NCBI RefSeq assembly: GCF_003634315.1
Contig: NZ_RBXL01000001.1
Span: 3,452,501 to 3,516,500, forward strand
DNA length: 64,000 nt
DNA from: Thiocapsa rosea
GTDB taxonomy: Bacteria; Pseudomonadota; Gammaproteobacteria; Chromatiales; Chromatiaceae
Reading direction: 5' to 3'
Numbering within the stretch: the first letter of the stretch is position 1; every line of letters begins with the position of its first letter. Positions 63,639-64,000 of this stretch are shown piece after piece. Below the pieces are notes generated by a model, which searched no databases, had not been told where the DNA came from, and saw only the letters and a list, made by a program, of their open reading frames with translations. Made by a program: the position numbers and the translations under genes.

Positions 63639-64000
63639 TTGACCGATACCGAGTTTCCCACCGACACCGACCTCGGCACCTGTCTGATCCAGGACCGCCA
63701 CCGGCTGCGCCAACGTCTGCGCGGCTTGCGCCGTCGCGCGCGTGCGGGCGAGCCGTTCGAGCGTGGTCTGCTTGCCGTTTGGCAGACCCTGCGAGAATCC
63801 CAAGCCCTCCTCGAACGCCGCCGCGCCGGCGTGCCGTCGGTCATCGCCTATCCGCCCGAGCTTCCCGTGAGCGAGCGCCGCGAGGAGATCGCGAAGGCGA
63901 TCTCGGCCCACCAGGTCATCGTCCTCTGCGGCGAGACCGGCTCCGGAAAATCGACCCAGTTGCCCAAGCTTTGTCTGGAGCTCGGACGTGGATTCGCCGG
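63639..64000 (+). CDS. hrpA: ATP-dependent RNA helicase HrpA, N-terminal part (runs off the window)
   Basis: An open frame to the window edge gives the HrpA N-terminus: DRHRLRQRLRGLRRRARAG, then YPPELPVSERREEIAKAI, then Walker A CGETGSGKSTQLPKLCLELG. The only start is TTG 63639, since the repeat supplies an in-frame TAA at 63630-63632, and no good Shine-Dalgarno is seen. The repeat may have replaced the original start region. HrpA is a DEAH-box helicase acting on stalled ribosomes and mRNA. Confidence 0.85.
   Translation, partial: MTDTEFPTDTDLGTCLIQDRHRLRQRLRGLRRRARAGEPFERGLLAVWQTLRESQALLERRRAGVPSVIAYPPELPVSERREEIAKAISAHQVIVLCGETGSGKSTQLPKLCLELGRGFA

Overview
The window is a GC-rich chromosomal segment of a gammaproteobacterial sulfur oxidiser, most likely a purple sulfur bacterium of the Chromatiaceae (Thiocapsa- or Thiocystis-like). 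The main evidence is a complete reverse-type dissimilatory sulfite reductase cluster, dsrABEFHCMKLJOPNRS (13338-27513), in the gene order of Allochromatium vinosum. A halophile-type sucrose cluster in the order sps-spp-fruK-ams (41834-47998, minus strand) suggests a salt-tolerant organism.

Layout. 1-9 kb: NikK/NikL-like exported proteins, hemP with a Fur-like box, a sigma-54 activator plus FmdB zinc ribbon plus beta-carbonic-anhydrase/COS-hydrolase-like enzyme, selO and an OprB-type porin. A ~142-bp inverted repeat lies at 1-142 and 7400-7541. 9-13 kb: a DsrC paralogue with no cysteine, an orphan Cas6/Cmx6-like protein, two unknown proteins and a TauD-type dioxygenase. 13-27.5 kb: dsr cluster, with RNA hairpins after dsrA, dsrC and dsrS. 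27.8-34.1 kb: housekeeping genes (SDR, glgC, gpmI, thyA, sohB).

34.1-41 kb: I read this as a decayed chromosomal integron. A frameshifted and truncated intI remnant (40779-40925, plus strand) diverges from an array of minus-strand cassettes with attC-like sites (34184-39066). Cassette ORFs have stop codons inside attC core sites and include a RelE-type toxin-antitoxin pair. The array has been invaded by an ISL3-family element with a perfect 8-bp target duplication, by an ISNCY-like element and by a small MITE-like element.

41-64 kb: Uma2 protein, sucrose cluster, SPOR-domain membrane protein, low-molecular-weight phosphatase, a sulfotransferase/glycosyltransferase/deacetylase operon, RNase E diverging from rluC-HAD phosphatase, an SppA-type peptidase, a FimX-like degenerate signalling protein, a broken nucleotidyltransferase pair and the start of hrpA.

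A dispersed two-module repeat bounded by TTAAACCGCG / CGCGGTTTAA occurs at least eight times (near 5.7, 9.8, 49.4, 53.5, 59.5, 60.7, 62.9 and 63.5 kb). Several copies abut or supply stop codons of neighbouring genes. It is the most pervasive non-coding structure here and I do not recognise it as a named family. The orphan Cas6 next to a Cys-less DsrC paralogue and the integron ruin are the other two observations I rate highest.
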